In this document: piece after piece, positions 48,864 to 57,776 of the stretch
Position numbering within the stretch: position 1 is the stretch's first letter
Layout of the letters: each line of letters begins with the position of its first letter
Assembly: GCA_009787915.1 (NCBI GenBank)
Contig: WQSK01000002.1
Span: 1-60,802 of the forward strand
Length of the DNA: 60,802 bases
Direction: 5' to 3'
Source: Bacillota bacterium
GTDB taxonomy: Bacteria > Bacillota > Clostridia > Christensenellales > UBA1242
The notes under the pieces: model-generated
What the model was told of the DNA's origin: nothing
Database searches by the model: none
The model's input: the letters and a program-made list of their open reading frames with translations, nothing else
Made by a program: the position numbers and the translations under genes

Positions 48864-51164
48864 ATGGATTTTCCAACAATACACAAAAAATGGCAACAGT
48901 ATTGGCGCGACAACGACGTCAATAAATACAATGGTTTGGGCAAAAAACCATATTTTTTACTCGAGATGTTTCCGTACCCAAGCGGTTCAACCCTGCACAT
49001 AGGGCATTTCTATATGTATTCTTTGCCTGACACGCACGCAAGGTTCATGCGTATGTGTGGACACGATGTGTTTCACCCTATGGGCTTTGATGCGTTTGGT
49101 TTGCCTGCCGAAAACCATGCACTTAAAACAGGCACACATCCGCGCGATAACACCATAAAAAACATGGAGATTATGCGCCGTCAGTTTGAAGAACTCGGTG
49201 GTATGTATCACTGGAACACTGGGAAAGCCAACATTCTTACAACTTGTTTTCCTGATTATTACAAGTGGAACCAATGGTTGTTTTTGCAACTATTAAAGCA
49301 CGGGCTTGCATATCAAAAAGAAGCCCCAGTCAATTGGTGCGATAAATGCAAAACGGTTTTGGCAAACGAACAGGTTTTGGGAAACAATAGTTGCGAACGC
49401 TGTGACACAGTTATAGAGCGCCGTAACATGAAACAATGGTTTATCCGAATCACTGATTATTCTGAAAAACTATTGGTTGGTTTGGACACCCTTGATTGGC
49501 CTTCAAAAACAAAGGCAATGCAAAAAAACTGGATAGGGAAGAGTACGGGCGAACTCGTCACTTTTAAATCAACCGTTTCGGATGGTTTCCAAGTGTTTAC
49601 CACAAGACCAGATACGATTACCATGGTTACATTCGTTGTTATCGCGCCAGAACATCCCGACGTCCAAAAATACATCACCAAAGAAAACAAAACCGCATGT
49701 GACAAATATATAAAAACCGCAATGTCAAAATCCGAAGTCGACCGCCAATGTGTCGAGAAAACAAAGACAGGTGTTTTCACAGGTTCTTTTGTTAAAAACC
49801 CTGTGACAGGTGACGACGTTCCTGTGTGGGTTGCGGACTATGTTCTGTATGGACATGGAACAGGTGCGGTTATGGGCGTTCCCGCGCATGACGAGCGTGA
49901 CCATGAATTTGCAACCGCATTTAAAATCAAGATTATCGAGGGCGATTTTTATAAAAAACCCGTCGGCAAGAAAACCACAACATATCGCCTGCGTGATTGG
50001 GGTATTGGTCGCCAACGATATTGGGGAACACCAATCCCGATTATTTATTGCGATGTACACGGTACTGTACCTGTTCCTGAAAAAGACCTGCCCATTGAAC
50101 TACCTTACATAAAGGACTTTAAACCAAAAGGTTCGGCTCCTCTTGCATCTGTGCCCGAATTTATTAATACAAAATGCTCGATTTGTGGAAAAGCGGCGAC
50201 ACGCGAATGTGATACTATGGATACATTTGTGTGTAGCAGTTGGTACCACCTCCGTTATCAATACAATGACCGTGCCGATGTGCCGTTTGAAAAAAATGGT
50301 ATGGCGGTTGACACCTATGTAGGCGGTGCCGAGCACAGCTGCGGACACCTTTTGTATGCGCGCTTTATCCACAGGTTTTTGTACGAAAAAGGTTTTGTTA
50401 AAAACCCCGAGCCGTTCAAAAAACTGATTCATCAAGGTATGGTTTTGGGACCCGATGGACAAAAGATGTCGAAATCAAAAGGCAACGTAATCGCACCTGA
50501 AAACTATACACAAAAATATGGGAGCGACATCCTTCGTTTGTATATGCAGTTTGGTTTTAACTTTACCGATGGTGGTCCGTGGGATGAAAAAACACTTCAA
50601 TCCGTTGTCAAATTTATTGACCGTATAGAGAGGTTGATTTTGTCACTTCCTAAGAATCTCCCAGGCAAAATTTCCGACAAGGACAAAGACCTTTTATATG
50701 TCGAGCACAACGCGATTAAATCGGTTCGCCACGATTTGGAAAACTTTTCTTTTAACACCGCAGTTGCCCGTTGTATGGAACTTTTAAACGCGATTTCTGA
50801 TTATTCAAAAAAAACCGATGCAACCCCTTGTGTTGTGAACTTTGCGACAAGGACGCTCGTGTTGTTAATCGCGCCTATGATCCCGCATATTGCCGAGGAG
50901 TTCTGGCAAATGCTTTGTGAAAAACCATCTGTGTTTAACCAATCGTTTCCAGTTGCGAATGAAAAGTACCTTGTCAAGTCCACGGTAGAAATCGCGGTAC
51001 AAATCAACAGCAAGATTGTAGGCCGTATCGTTGTTCCCTCGGAAGCCACACAAGACACAGTGACCAAATTGTGTAAAGACTTTACAAATGGCAAAAATCC
51101 AAGTAAGGTTATCTATATTCCTGGACGGATTATTAACTTTATCATCGCGGAGGCGGGCAAGTAA
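48864..51164 (+). CDS. leuS: Leucyl-tRNA synthetase
   Basis: 766 aa. MFPYPSGSTLHIGHFYMYSL (HIGH box), CP1 editing domain with VFTGSFVKNPVTGDDVPVWV and MGVPAHDERDHEFA, and GQKMSKSKGN. Standard LeuRS is about 800-870 aa, so it is a little short. Promoter TGCTATTTT (-10 48852-48857), 6 nt to ATG 48864. A DnaA box (50365-50373) is inside the coding region. Confidence 0.95.
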   Translation: MDFPTIHKKWQQYWRDNDVNKYNGLGKKPYFLLEMFPYPSGSTLHIGHFYMYSLPDTHARFMRMCGHDVFHPMGFDAFGLPAENHALKTGTHPRDNTIKNMEIMRRQFEELGGMYHWNTGKANILTTCFPDYYKWNQWLFLQLLKHGLAYQKEAPVNWCDKCKTVLANEQVLGNNSCERCDTVIERRNMKQWFIRITDYSEKLLVGLDTLDWPSKTKAMQKNWIGKSTGELVTFKSTVSDGFQVFTTRPDTITMVTFVVIAPEHPDVQKYITKENKTACDKYIKTAMSKSEVDRQCVEKTKTGVFTGSFVKNPVTGDDVPVWVADYVLYGHGTGAVMGVPAHDERDHEFATAFKIKIIEGDFYKKPVGKKTTTYRLRDWGIGRQRYWGTPIPIIYCDVHGTVPVPEKDLPIELPYIKDFKPKGSAPLASVPEFINTKCSICGKAATRECDTMDTFVCSSWYHLRYQYNDRADVPFEKNGMAVDTYVGGAEHSCGHLLYARFIHRFLYEKGFVKNPEPFKKLIHQGMVLGPDGQKMSKSKGNVIAPENYTQKYGSDILRLYMQFGFNFTDGGPWDEKTLQSVVKFIDRIERLILSLPKNLPGKISDKDKDLLYVEHNAIKSVRHDLENFSFNTAVARCMELLNAISDYSKKTDATPCVVNFATRTLVLLIAPMIPHIAEEFWQMLCEKPSVFNQSFPVANEKYLVKSTVEIAVQINSKIVGRIVVPSEATQDTVTKLCKDFTNGKNPSKVIYIPGRIINFIIAEAGK

Positions 51165-51673
51165 TGGAAAACAAACCAAAAAAGAAAACAACATATGCTA
51201 ACGTAAAACGCGTCATGGAAGTCGGCGCAATGGCAACCCCGCTTGTTGTTGTTTTTGCCGTGTTTTTGGCACCATTGATTGCGGACTCAAGTTACTATCT
51301 TTTTATTGCGTCATTACAACCCGAATATCTTCGCCCGTACTTTTTTATGCTCGGGGGTTGGGGAATTGCGGTTGCGGTTATGGCACTTATCACGGTTGGG
51401 TTTCTCACCGTATATTATATCCGTCGCTCTTTGGCGTTGCGAGCGACTTGTTACGTATGTATATCGGTACTTTTGACATTGTGTATATCTACCGCGATTA
51501 TAGCATCGGTTACGGTGTTCGGACATGACCCTGTACCATATGTCTTGGCATATGGATTCTTTGATTTACTGCAACACATCATCGCCGTTATAATATTCGC
51601 AACTATGAACCTTGCTTTCATTCTTGGCTGGGTTTGGATATCGGAAAAATTGCGCCATGCCGAGGAAGAATAA
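51164..51673 (+). CDS. Four-helix integral membrane protein (DUF2975-like, tentative)
   Basis: 169 aa with four hydrophobic segments (TPLVVVFAVFLAPLIA; FFMLGGWGIAVAVMALITVG; CISVLLTLCISTAIIASVTV; HIIAVIIFATMNLAFILGWV). The layout resembles DUF2975. It overlaps leuS by one base. Function unknown. Confidence 0.55.
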   Translation: MENKPKKKTTYANVKRVMEVGAMATPLVVVFAVFLAPLIADSSYYLFIASLQPEYLRPYFFMLGGWGIAVAVMALITVGFLTVYYIRRSLALRATCYVCISVLLTLCISTAIIASVTVFGHDPVPYVLAYGFFDLLQHIIAVIIFATMNLAFILGWVWISEKLRHAEEE

Positions 51674-51680
51674 ACCCACA

Positions 51681-52670
51681 ATGAAGCGTATCAGCATTAT
51701 TGGCTCTACAGGTTCGGTTGGCAAACAAGCCTTGCAGGTCATCGCCGCTCTCAAAGACCATTTCGAGATTATTGCACTCGCGTGTGGAAGCAATGTAAAA
51801 CTTTTGAAACAACAAGCGAAAAAATTTAAACCCCGTTATACGTGCGTTGGGGAGGGGGAACTTTTTAAAATCGCAAACGACCGTGATAATGACATGATTT
51901 TGTTTGCTTCATCAGGCGTGTCGGCGCTTGAACCATTATTGTTAGCAATCGAAAACGGGATTGATATTGCGCTTGCGAATAAAGAAGTCCTTGTTATCGC
52001 GGGCGAAATCATAATGAAAAAGGCGCGTGAACACAAAGTAAACATCATCCCCGTGGACAGCGAACACAGTGCAATTCACCAGTGTTTGCAAAACGGACGT
52101 GCAGAAAATATTTCCAAGTTAATTCTGACGGCCAGCGGCGGACCATTTTTGCGTACCGACAAAAAGGTTATGGACAACGCGACGGCAGAGCATGCCCTTG
52201 CACATCCGCGTTGGATTATGGGTAAAAAGATATCGGTTGACTCCGCGACCATGATGAACAAGGGCTTTGAAGTAATCGAGGCGCACCACCTTTTTGGTGT
52301 TCCATACGAAAATATCGAGGTCGTCATTCACCCTCAAAGTATTGTCCATTCTATGGTGGAATTTGTTGACGGTTCTGTAATCGCACAACTTGGTGTCCCA
52401 AGCATGCACATTCCGATTCAATACGCGCTGACCTATCCCGAGCGTGTACAGGGTATAAAGTCGAATTCTTTTAATATAACCGACATTGCACGCTTGGATT
52501 TTGAAAAGCCAGATTTTAAAAAGTTCCCATGTTTGGCTTTGGCAATTAAAGCGGGGAAACAGGGCGGTGACGCACCTGCACGACTAAACGCCGCAAACGA
52601 CAAAGCCGTACAAGATTTTTTGGACGGGAAAATAAAGTTCGGCGACATTTACAAAATGGTCAGCAATTGA
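51681..52670 (+). CDS. dxr: 1-deoxy-D-xylulose-5-phosphate reductoisomerase, C-terminally short
   Basis: 329 aa. RISIIGSTGSVGKQALQVIA, ALANKEVLVIAGE, PVDSEHSAIHQCL, LTASGGPF, VDSATMMNKGFEVIEAHHLF and PQSIVHSMVEF: NADPH binding, catalytic loop and metal site are complete. Usual length is 380-400 aa; the C-terminal helical domain is cut. It catalyses the committed MEP-pathway step. ATG 51681 is favoured over 51657. Confidence 0.93.
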   Translation: MKRISIIGSTGSVGKQALQVIAALKDHFEIIALACGSNVKLLKQQAKKFKPRYTCVGEGELFKIANDRDNDMILFASSGVSALEPLLLAIENGIDIALANKEVLVIAGEIIMKKAREHKVNIIPVDSEHSAIHQCLQNGRAENISKLILTASGGPFLRTDKKVMDNATAEHALAHPRWIMGKKISVDSATMMNKGFEVIEAHHLFGVPYENIEVVIHPQSIVHSMVEFVDGSVIAQLGVPSMHIPIQYALTYPERVQGIKSNSFNITDIARLDFEKPDFKKFPCLALAIKAGKQGGDAPARLNAANDKAVQDFLDGKIKFGDIYKMVSN

Positions 52671-52700
52671 CAACCATAAAAAACTATGTCATGTTTGGGT
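52667..52700 (+). promoter_or_regulatory. secA promoter, leaderless
   Basis: TTGACA 52667-52672, 17 nt, TGTCATGTT with CATGTT 52690-52695, 5 nt to ATG 52701; the -35 overlaps the dxr stop. Confidence 0.65.
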
Positions 52701-55424
52701 ATGGGACTTTTTCAATCAGATAACACGCGTCACGTACGAAGACTTCAAAAAATCGCCGAGCGCGTAATGCTCTTGGAGGACGAATTCAAGGAAAAAACGG
52801 ACGAGGAGTTAAAAAACCTCACACAGGAATTCAAGCGCAGAATTGAAACGGGCGAGAGCATCGAAACCGTTTTGCCAATGGCTTTTGCCACGGTGCGTGA
52901 AGCTGCAGCCCGTGTTTTGAACCAACGACCATATTATGTCCAGATTCTTGGGGGATTGGCACTTCACCAAGGTCGTATCGCCGAGATGAAAACGGGTGAG
53001 GGAAAAACTCTTACAAGTATCTTTCCGTGTTATTTGAACGCGCTTAAGGGAAAAGGTGTTCACGTCGTCGAGGCCAACGAATATCTCGCAAAACGTAACC
53101 AAGAATGGATGGGTAAGGTTCACAGGTTTTTGGGGCTCACCGTTGGTTATGCCCGCGCCCATGACAAGCCCGAACAGAAAAAAATCGCCTACGATTGCGA
53201 CATTACATATGTAACAAGTTCGGAACTTGGGTTTGATTACCTTAGGGACAATGTTGCGCTTAGGGCGGATGACCGTGTTCTTCGCGGAAACTATATGGCA
53301 ATAGTCGACGAGGCGGACAGTATCTTGATTGACGAATCACGAACCCCGCTTATCATGTCAAGTCGCACCGAGGATAACAGTTCGCACTATAAAAACTGTG
53401 ACAAGTTTGTAAGAACCCTTGGTGAAAACGATTTTGAGGTTGACCTCAAAGAACGTGCGGTTCGTTTGACCGATTTGGGTATTGACAAAGCCGAACGTGC
53501 TTTTGGTACGGAAAATATCTCAAGTGCCGAAAACATGGAATTGAACCACTTTATTGATAATGCCTTGAAAGCACATCTTTTGTATCACCAAGACGAAGAA
53601 TACATTATAAACAAAGACCGCGAAGTCATCATAATCGACCAAAACACTGGGCGTCAAATGGTGGGGCGACGTTTTGGTAATGGACTGCACCAAGCAATCG
53701 AGGCAAAAGAGGGCGTGCCTATTCGTAACGAGGACAAAACCGTTGCGACAATTACAATACAGAACTTGTTTAAATTATATGCGAAACTATCGGGCATGAC
53801 GGGTACGGCAAAAACCGAGGAAATGGAATTTCAAAAAATCTATGGTGTTGACGTTGTTCAAATCCCAACGAACAAAGAAGTCATCCGCGAGGACGCCCCA
53901 GATGTTGTTTTCACAAAACTTGAAAGAAAGATGCAGGCTATCTTAGAGGATGTTGAATTCAGATACCAGAGGAAACAACCTGTTCTTATAGGTACGACTA
54001 CAATCGAGAAGTCCGAAGAAGTTTCCAAGTTGCTTAAAACCAAAAAGATTCCTCACGATGTTTTGAACGCAAAAAACCACGAGCGCGAGGCCGATATTGT
54101 TGCCCAAGCAGGTCGCCTTGGACAAGTCACAATTGCCACAAACATGGCAGGTCGTGGTACCGACATTTTGTTGGGGGGAAACCCAGACTATATGGCGACC
54201 CAGCACCTAAGAAAAGAAAACTATGACGAAGAACAAATTTATAATGCAACCAGTTTCTATGACACCGATGATAAAGAGGTGCAAAAACTGCGCACGTATT
54301 ATAAAGAACTTCTTGCGAAATACAAAGAACAAACCGAGGCGGAAAAAGAACAGGTTGTTGAACTTGGTGGTTTGCATATCATAGGAACCGAGCGTCACGA
54401 CAGCCGACGTATTGATAACCAATTGCGCGGTCGTGCAGGACGGCAAGGTGACCCTGGGTCCACTATCTTTTATATGAGTTGTGAAGACGAAATCATGAAA
54501 CGTTTTGGTAAAGACGTTGTTGGGGGTTCTCTTCGGTTTTTCAGAATGGACGATATTCAAAGTAGAATGCTAACCAGATTGTTCGAGCGCGTCCAAAAAC
54601 GTGTCGAGGGTTATTACTTTGACCATCGCCGTCAAACGTTTGAATACGACAACGTCATGAACGGCCAGCGCGAACGTATCTATGAACAAAGAAACCGAAT
54701 CCTTGACGGCGAAGATGTCCACAAACAGATTCTTGCAATGTTCCCCGAGGTTATCGCAAAAATTGTTGCCCAAGCAATCGATGTGTCGGCGAATTATTCC
54801 GAGTGGGACCTAGCCCGTGCAAACGAGGTTTTAGGGGCAAGATTATTTGGTGAAAAAGTCGATTACCTTGACAAAGAAAACACCGAGGGCGCGGACTTTG
54901 AAGATATTTGCGAAATGGTCACCGAGGCCGCGATGAACGGGTACATCGAAAAATATGAAAAGTTAAAACAAGCAGGCTTGGACTTTTCGGTTCTTGAGAG
55001 AAAAATTTTGCTCGAAGCAATCGACACAAGATGGATGGACCACATCGATGCAATGGTGCATCTAAGAAATGGTATAGGTTTAAGAGGTTATGGTCAACGC
55101 AACCCGATTAACGAATACCTCGCCGAATCCATAGATATGTACAACCGTATGGTTGAATCTATTAACGAAACCGCGGTTTTGTATCTGTTTAAAATCAACG
55201 TCACAATTGAACAAGCCCGACCTCGTCAAACCGAGAGCCCATTTGGCGCAACACGCAAGCACCACTCGGCACCGACAGCAGGGCCTGTTGTGCATAACCA
55301 ACTTGGACCCGTGGCGTCGAACGTACAAAAAACCCAAGTCCACCAGTTCAAAAAAGACATCGGGCGCAACGAACCTTGCCCATGCAAAAGTGGCAAAAAA
55401 TACAAGCAATGTTGTGGGCGGTAA
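52701..55424 (+). CDS. secA: Preprotein translocase ATPase SecA
   Basis: 907 aa. MGLFQSDNTRHVRRLQKIAE, EMKTGEGKTLTSIFPCYLNA (Walker A), VDEADSILIDESRTPLI, the TNMAGRGTDILLGGNP helicase motif, RGRAGRQGDPGST, and a C-terminal zinc-binding RNEPCPCKSGKKYKQCCGR. It drives Sec protein export. ATG 52701 is preferred over 52686 by promoter and homology. Confidence 0.97.
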   Translation: MGLFQSDNTRHVRRLQKIAERVMLLEDEFKEKTDEELKNLTQEFKRRIETGESIETVLPMAFATVREAAARVLNQRPYYVQILGGLALHQGRIAEMKTGEGKTLTSIFPCYLNALKGKGVHVVEANEYLAKRNQEWMGKVHRFLGLTVGYARAHDKPEQKKIAYDCDITYVTSSELGFDYLRDNVALRADDRVLRGNYMAIVDEADSILIDESRTPLIMSSRTEDNSSHYKNCDKFVRTLGENDFEVDLKERAVRLTDLGIDKAERAFGTENISSAENMELNHFIDNALKAHLLYHQDEEYIINKDREVIIIDQNTGRQMVGRRFGNGLHQAIEAKEGVPIRNEDKTVATITIQNLFKLYAKLSGMTGTAKTEEMEFQKIYGVDVVQIPTNKEVIREDAPDVVFTKLERKMQAILEDVEFRYQRKQPVLIGTTTIEKSEEVSKLLKTKKIPHDVLNAKNHEREADIVAQAGRLGQVTIATNMAGRGTDILLGGNPDYMATQHLRKENYDEEQIYNATSFYDTDDKEVQKLRTYYKELLAKYKEQTEAEKEQVVELGGLHIIGTERHDSRRIDNQLRGRAGRQGDPGSTIFYMSCEDEIMKRFGKDVVGGSLRFFRMDDIQSRMLTRLFERVQKRVEGYYFDHRRQTFEYDNVMNGQRERIYEQRNRILDGEDVHKQILAMFPEVIAKIVAQAIDVSANYSEWDLARANEVLGARLFGEKVDYLDKENTEGADFEDICEMVTEAAMNGYIEKYEKLKQAGLDFSVLERKILLEAIDTRWMDHIDAMVHLRNGIGLRGYGQRNPINEYLAESIDMYNRMVESINETAVLYLFKINVTIEQARPRQTESPFGATRKHHSAPTAGPVVHNQLGPVASNVQKTQVHQFKKDIGRNEPCPCKSGKKYKQCCGR

Positions 55425-55428
55425 CGAT

Positions 55429-55905
55429 ATGGCGTACAGACCCAAAGCCGCAGCAGGTGTATTTGTTTTAAGAAACGTTGGTTTGGACACCGAGGTTTTG
55501 TTGCAGAAAAGAGGCAAGGAGAGTGCCTATGAAGTAGGTCACGGAAAGTACGACGCAACCGCCTCTGGTCACGTAGAGAATGAAACCGAATCCCTCACCA
55601 TGTGTGCCAAGCGCGAGGCTATGGAAGAACTTGGTATTTCTTTCGATGAAAAAGACGCGGTTTTTACAACTTGTGTTTATTCCCAAGACGGCACCACGAC
55701 CACGTACATAGCGCTTTATTACTTTGTCGACAAATACACAGGAACCCCAACAATATGTGAACAAGGGAAAGTCGAAGCCTTGGAATGGTTTCCGATGAAC
55801 AAATTGCCAAAAAACTTGTGGCCGCTTTCAGTCGTAGAAGCGTTGAAAAACTATGACAAAAAAATAAGATTCTCGGAAGTAGGATTTAAAGGAGATAAAA
55901 AATGA
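55429..55905 (+). CDS. NUDIX hydrolase
   Basis: 158 aa. RPKAAAGVFVLRNVGLDTEV, the Nudix box ASGHVENETESLTMCAKREA then MEELGISF (G-x5-E-x7-REUxEExGU). It hydrolyses a nucleoside diphosphate derivative; IDI-like features are possible. Starts 4 nt after secA and ends 4 nt inside the nitroreductase. Confidence 0.9.
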   Translation: MAYRPKAAAGVFVLRNVGLDTEVLLQKRGKESAYEVGHGKYDATASGHVENETESLTMCAKREAMEELGISFDEKDAVFTTCVYSQDGTTTTYIALYYFVDKYTGTPTICEQGKVEALEWFPMNKLPKNLWPLSVVEALKNYDKKIRFSEVGFKGDKK

Positions 55906-56417
55906 TTTTGGACGCAATCAAAAAACGCAGGAGCATAAGGAAATACGACCCAAACGGTGTTGTAACCGACGAACAGGTAAAAGAGTTGTTAGAGGCCGCA
56001 ATGTTGGCACCAAGCGCGTGCAACACCCGACCGTGGGAGTTTATCGTTGTTCGTGACCGCGCGATACTTGATAAAATTGCCGACTTTCATAACTTTGCAA
56101 AAATGCTTAAAACCGCGAGCCTTGCAATCATTGTTGTTGCACTCCCTGACACGCAAAAGGGTTTGCCTGGCGAGGGTATGTGGCAACATGATTGTGGGGC
56201 AACGACCCAAAACATTTTGTTACAGGCCGCCGAGTTAAACCTAGGCACCTGTTGGTGTGGTCTACACCCAGTTGAAAATTACATGACCGAAATTCGCAAA
56301 ATTTTTGGTCTGCCTAAAAACAAAATACCGTTCTGCGCAATTGCGGTAGGTGTTCCCGCCGAGAACTTCGGCAGCCGCGGCAAGTACGAAGAATCAAAAG
56401 TCACGTGGGTAAGATAA
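55902..56417 (+). CDS. Nitroreductase-family flavoprotein
   Basis: 171 aa. AIKKRRSIRKYDPNGVVTDE, EAAMLAPSACNTRPWEFIVV, GATTQNILLQAAELNLGTCW and IAVGVPAE. An FMN-dependent NAD(P)H oxidoreductase; substrate unknown. Shine-Dalgarno AAAGGAGAT before ATG, as for an internal cistron. Confidence 0.88.
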   Translation: MILDAIKKRRSIRKYDPNGVVTDEQVKELLEAAMLAPSACNTRPWEFIVVRDRAILDKIADFHNFAKMLKTASLAIIVVALPDTQKGLPGEGMWQHDCGATTQNILLQAAELNLGTCWCGLHPVENYMTEIRKIFGLPKNKIPFCAIAVGVPAENFGSRGKYEESKVTWVR

Positions 56418-56426
56418 AAATCTTTT

Positions 56427-56435
56427 TGTGGATAA
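56427..56435 (-). promoter_or_regulatory. DnaA box upstream of a poly-G promoter
   Basis: TGTGGATAA, perfect, 12 nt upstream of the -35 at 56447. Confidence 0.45.
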
Positions 56436-56446
56436 CTTAAAAACAG

Positions 56447-56479
56447 TTGACAATTTCTGGGGGGGGGTAGACTGTTTTT
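56447..56479 (+). promoter_or_regulatory. Promoter with a G9 tract in its spacer
   Basis: TTGACA 56447-56452, a 15-nt spacer ending in nine Gs (56459-56467), TAGACT 56468-56473, 6 nt to ATG 56480. Adding two Gs would give the optimal 17-nt spacer. Confidence 0.7.
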
Positions 56480-57343
56480 ATGGATAAAAATATTTTTGAA
56501 AGAATCAGGAAACACGCGACCAAAGGAATTGGAATCGCACTACTCTCAGCAACCTTAGTCGGATGCGCAGTACCAAAACAAATCATGCCCGACCGCGACA
56601 AAGACTGCGACCCTGGCACCGAAGAACCAAAACCAGACAGACTGCAAGAACGCTATGATGAACAACTGGAGGCAATCCGTGCCGAAGCAAAAGAGATTCG
56701 TGACCAACTTCAATCTTTTGTGGATTTCAAACGTGACCAAAGTGTTGCGGACTTTGAAACTGCCGAAATAGTGCGTGCAGAAATCGCAGTCCTTGTCCAA
56801 CTGATTGATAAACAAGACACAGTTGCTAACAGCACAAACCTCGAGGACGCATCAATCGCACTCGGCGAGGTACTGTCTTTGACTTTGCTTGGCAAAACAA
56901 ATAAAGAGTTGGAAAAACTCAGCGATGAAGAACGCCTGAAACTTGAAACAACGCCAGAGATGAAAACTGTACAAATTCTGCACTCTTTGGTTTTTGTGAA
57001 CAACATTGAAAAGCGTGATTTCGAACAAAATGATATTGACGCTCTGTTTGAAACTGCTGGCGCACTTGTCCCAGGGGCGTTATTCCCAAGGGACAACATA
57101 GACGAGGCAATCATTATCGTGCATAATGCGGTTGCGGAAAACATCCCAGGCTTTATGCCACCACGCTTTATGCCACAAGAATTGCGCATGGGGCTGACTG
57201 GGCAGATTAAATCTATTGCAAGAGGTCAGGCGGTTTTGGACGACAAAGAAACCGAAAGAAATATGAACAACAGTCTTGGTGGGGAGACCGCACCGAAACG
57301 AACACGTTCCCAAATTCAAAAGCAATTTGGCTTGGAATTATAA
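56480..57343 (+). CDS. Lipoprotein of unknown function, 287 aa
   Basis: MDKNIFERIRKHATKGIGIA, lipobox SATLVGCA (Cys near residue 29), then a long helical, charged region (DRLQERYDEQLEAIRAEAKE, IRDQLQSFVDFKRDQ) and a basic C-terminus. No recognised domain. Expression may vary through the G9 tract in its promoter. Leaderless. Confidence 0.7.
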   Translation: MDKNIFERIRKHATKGIGIALLSATLVGCAVPKQIMPDRDKDCDPGTEEPKPDRLQERYDEQLEAIRAEAKEIRDQLQSFVDFKRDQSVADFETAEIVRAEIAVLVQLIDKQDTVANSTNLEDASIALGEVLSLTLLGKTNKELEKLSDEERLKLETTPEMKTVQILHSLVFVNNIEKRDFEQNDIDALFETAGALVPGALFPRDNIDEAIIIVHNAVAENIPGFMPPRFMPQELRMGLTGQIKSIARGQAVLDDKETERNMNNSLGGETAPKRTRSQIQKQFGLEL

Positions 57344-57365
57344 ATCATTGGTGTTAAAATCTAGC
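57332..57365 (+). promoter_or_regulatory. Promoter of gene 57366, leaderless
   Basis: TTGGAA 57332-57337, 17 nt, TAAAAT 57355-57360, 5 nt to ATG 57366; it overlaps the lipoprotein stop. Confidence 0.65.
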
Positions 57366-57776
57366 ATGTCAGTAATGAGCATGAATTTTGGAAAGCACAT
57401 TGTCTTTTCGGAGTACAAGGAAACAAAAACAGAGTTTGACAATAAAAGTGGTCGGCTTGTAGGTGTTGGTGTTTTGTCGCCTATCCCTGCCGATTCCCGT
57501 TCGTGTTTGGTGCGTATTTCAAGCAACAAAAATAACGACATACATCGTGGCATCCTAATTTGCCACGGTCACGTTAAAAACGATTTTGTTGGCGAGTACA
57601 AAGACATGCAATCAACCTTGTTGATAACAAAAGACAATGATAAATATCACCTTGCTTGGTCAGTTGACGGCAAAGATACTTTTTATGGATTCGGCAAAAT
57701 TGTCGACGGCAACCTTGCTTTTGCCTATGGCGAAATGGACAGTAAATTCACGTTCGGAATTGAAATAAATAATTAA
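57366..57776 (+). CDS. Hypothetical protein, 136 aa
   Basis: MSVMSMNFGKHIVFSEYKET, then a predominantly beta protein (IVDGNLAFAYGEMDSKFTFG, IEINN). Function unknown. The last 4 nt overlap the convergent mfd fragment. Confidence 0.55.
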   Translation: MSVMSMNFGKHIVFSEYKETKTEFDNKSGRLVGVGVLSPIPADSRSCLVRISSNKNNDIHRGILICHGHVKNDFVGEYKDMQSTLLITKDNDKYHLAWSVDGKDTFYGFGKIVDGNLAFAYGEMDSKFTFGIEINN

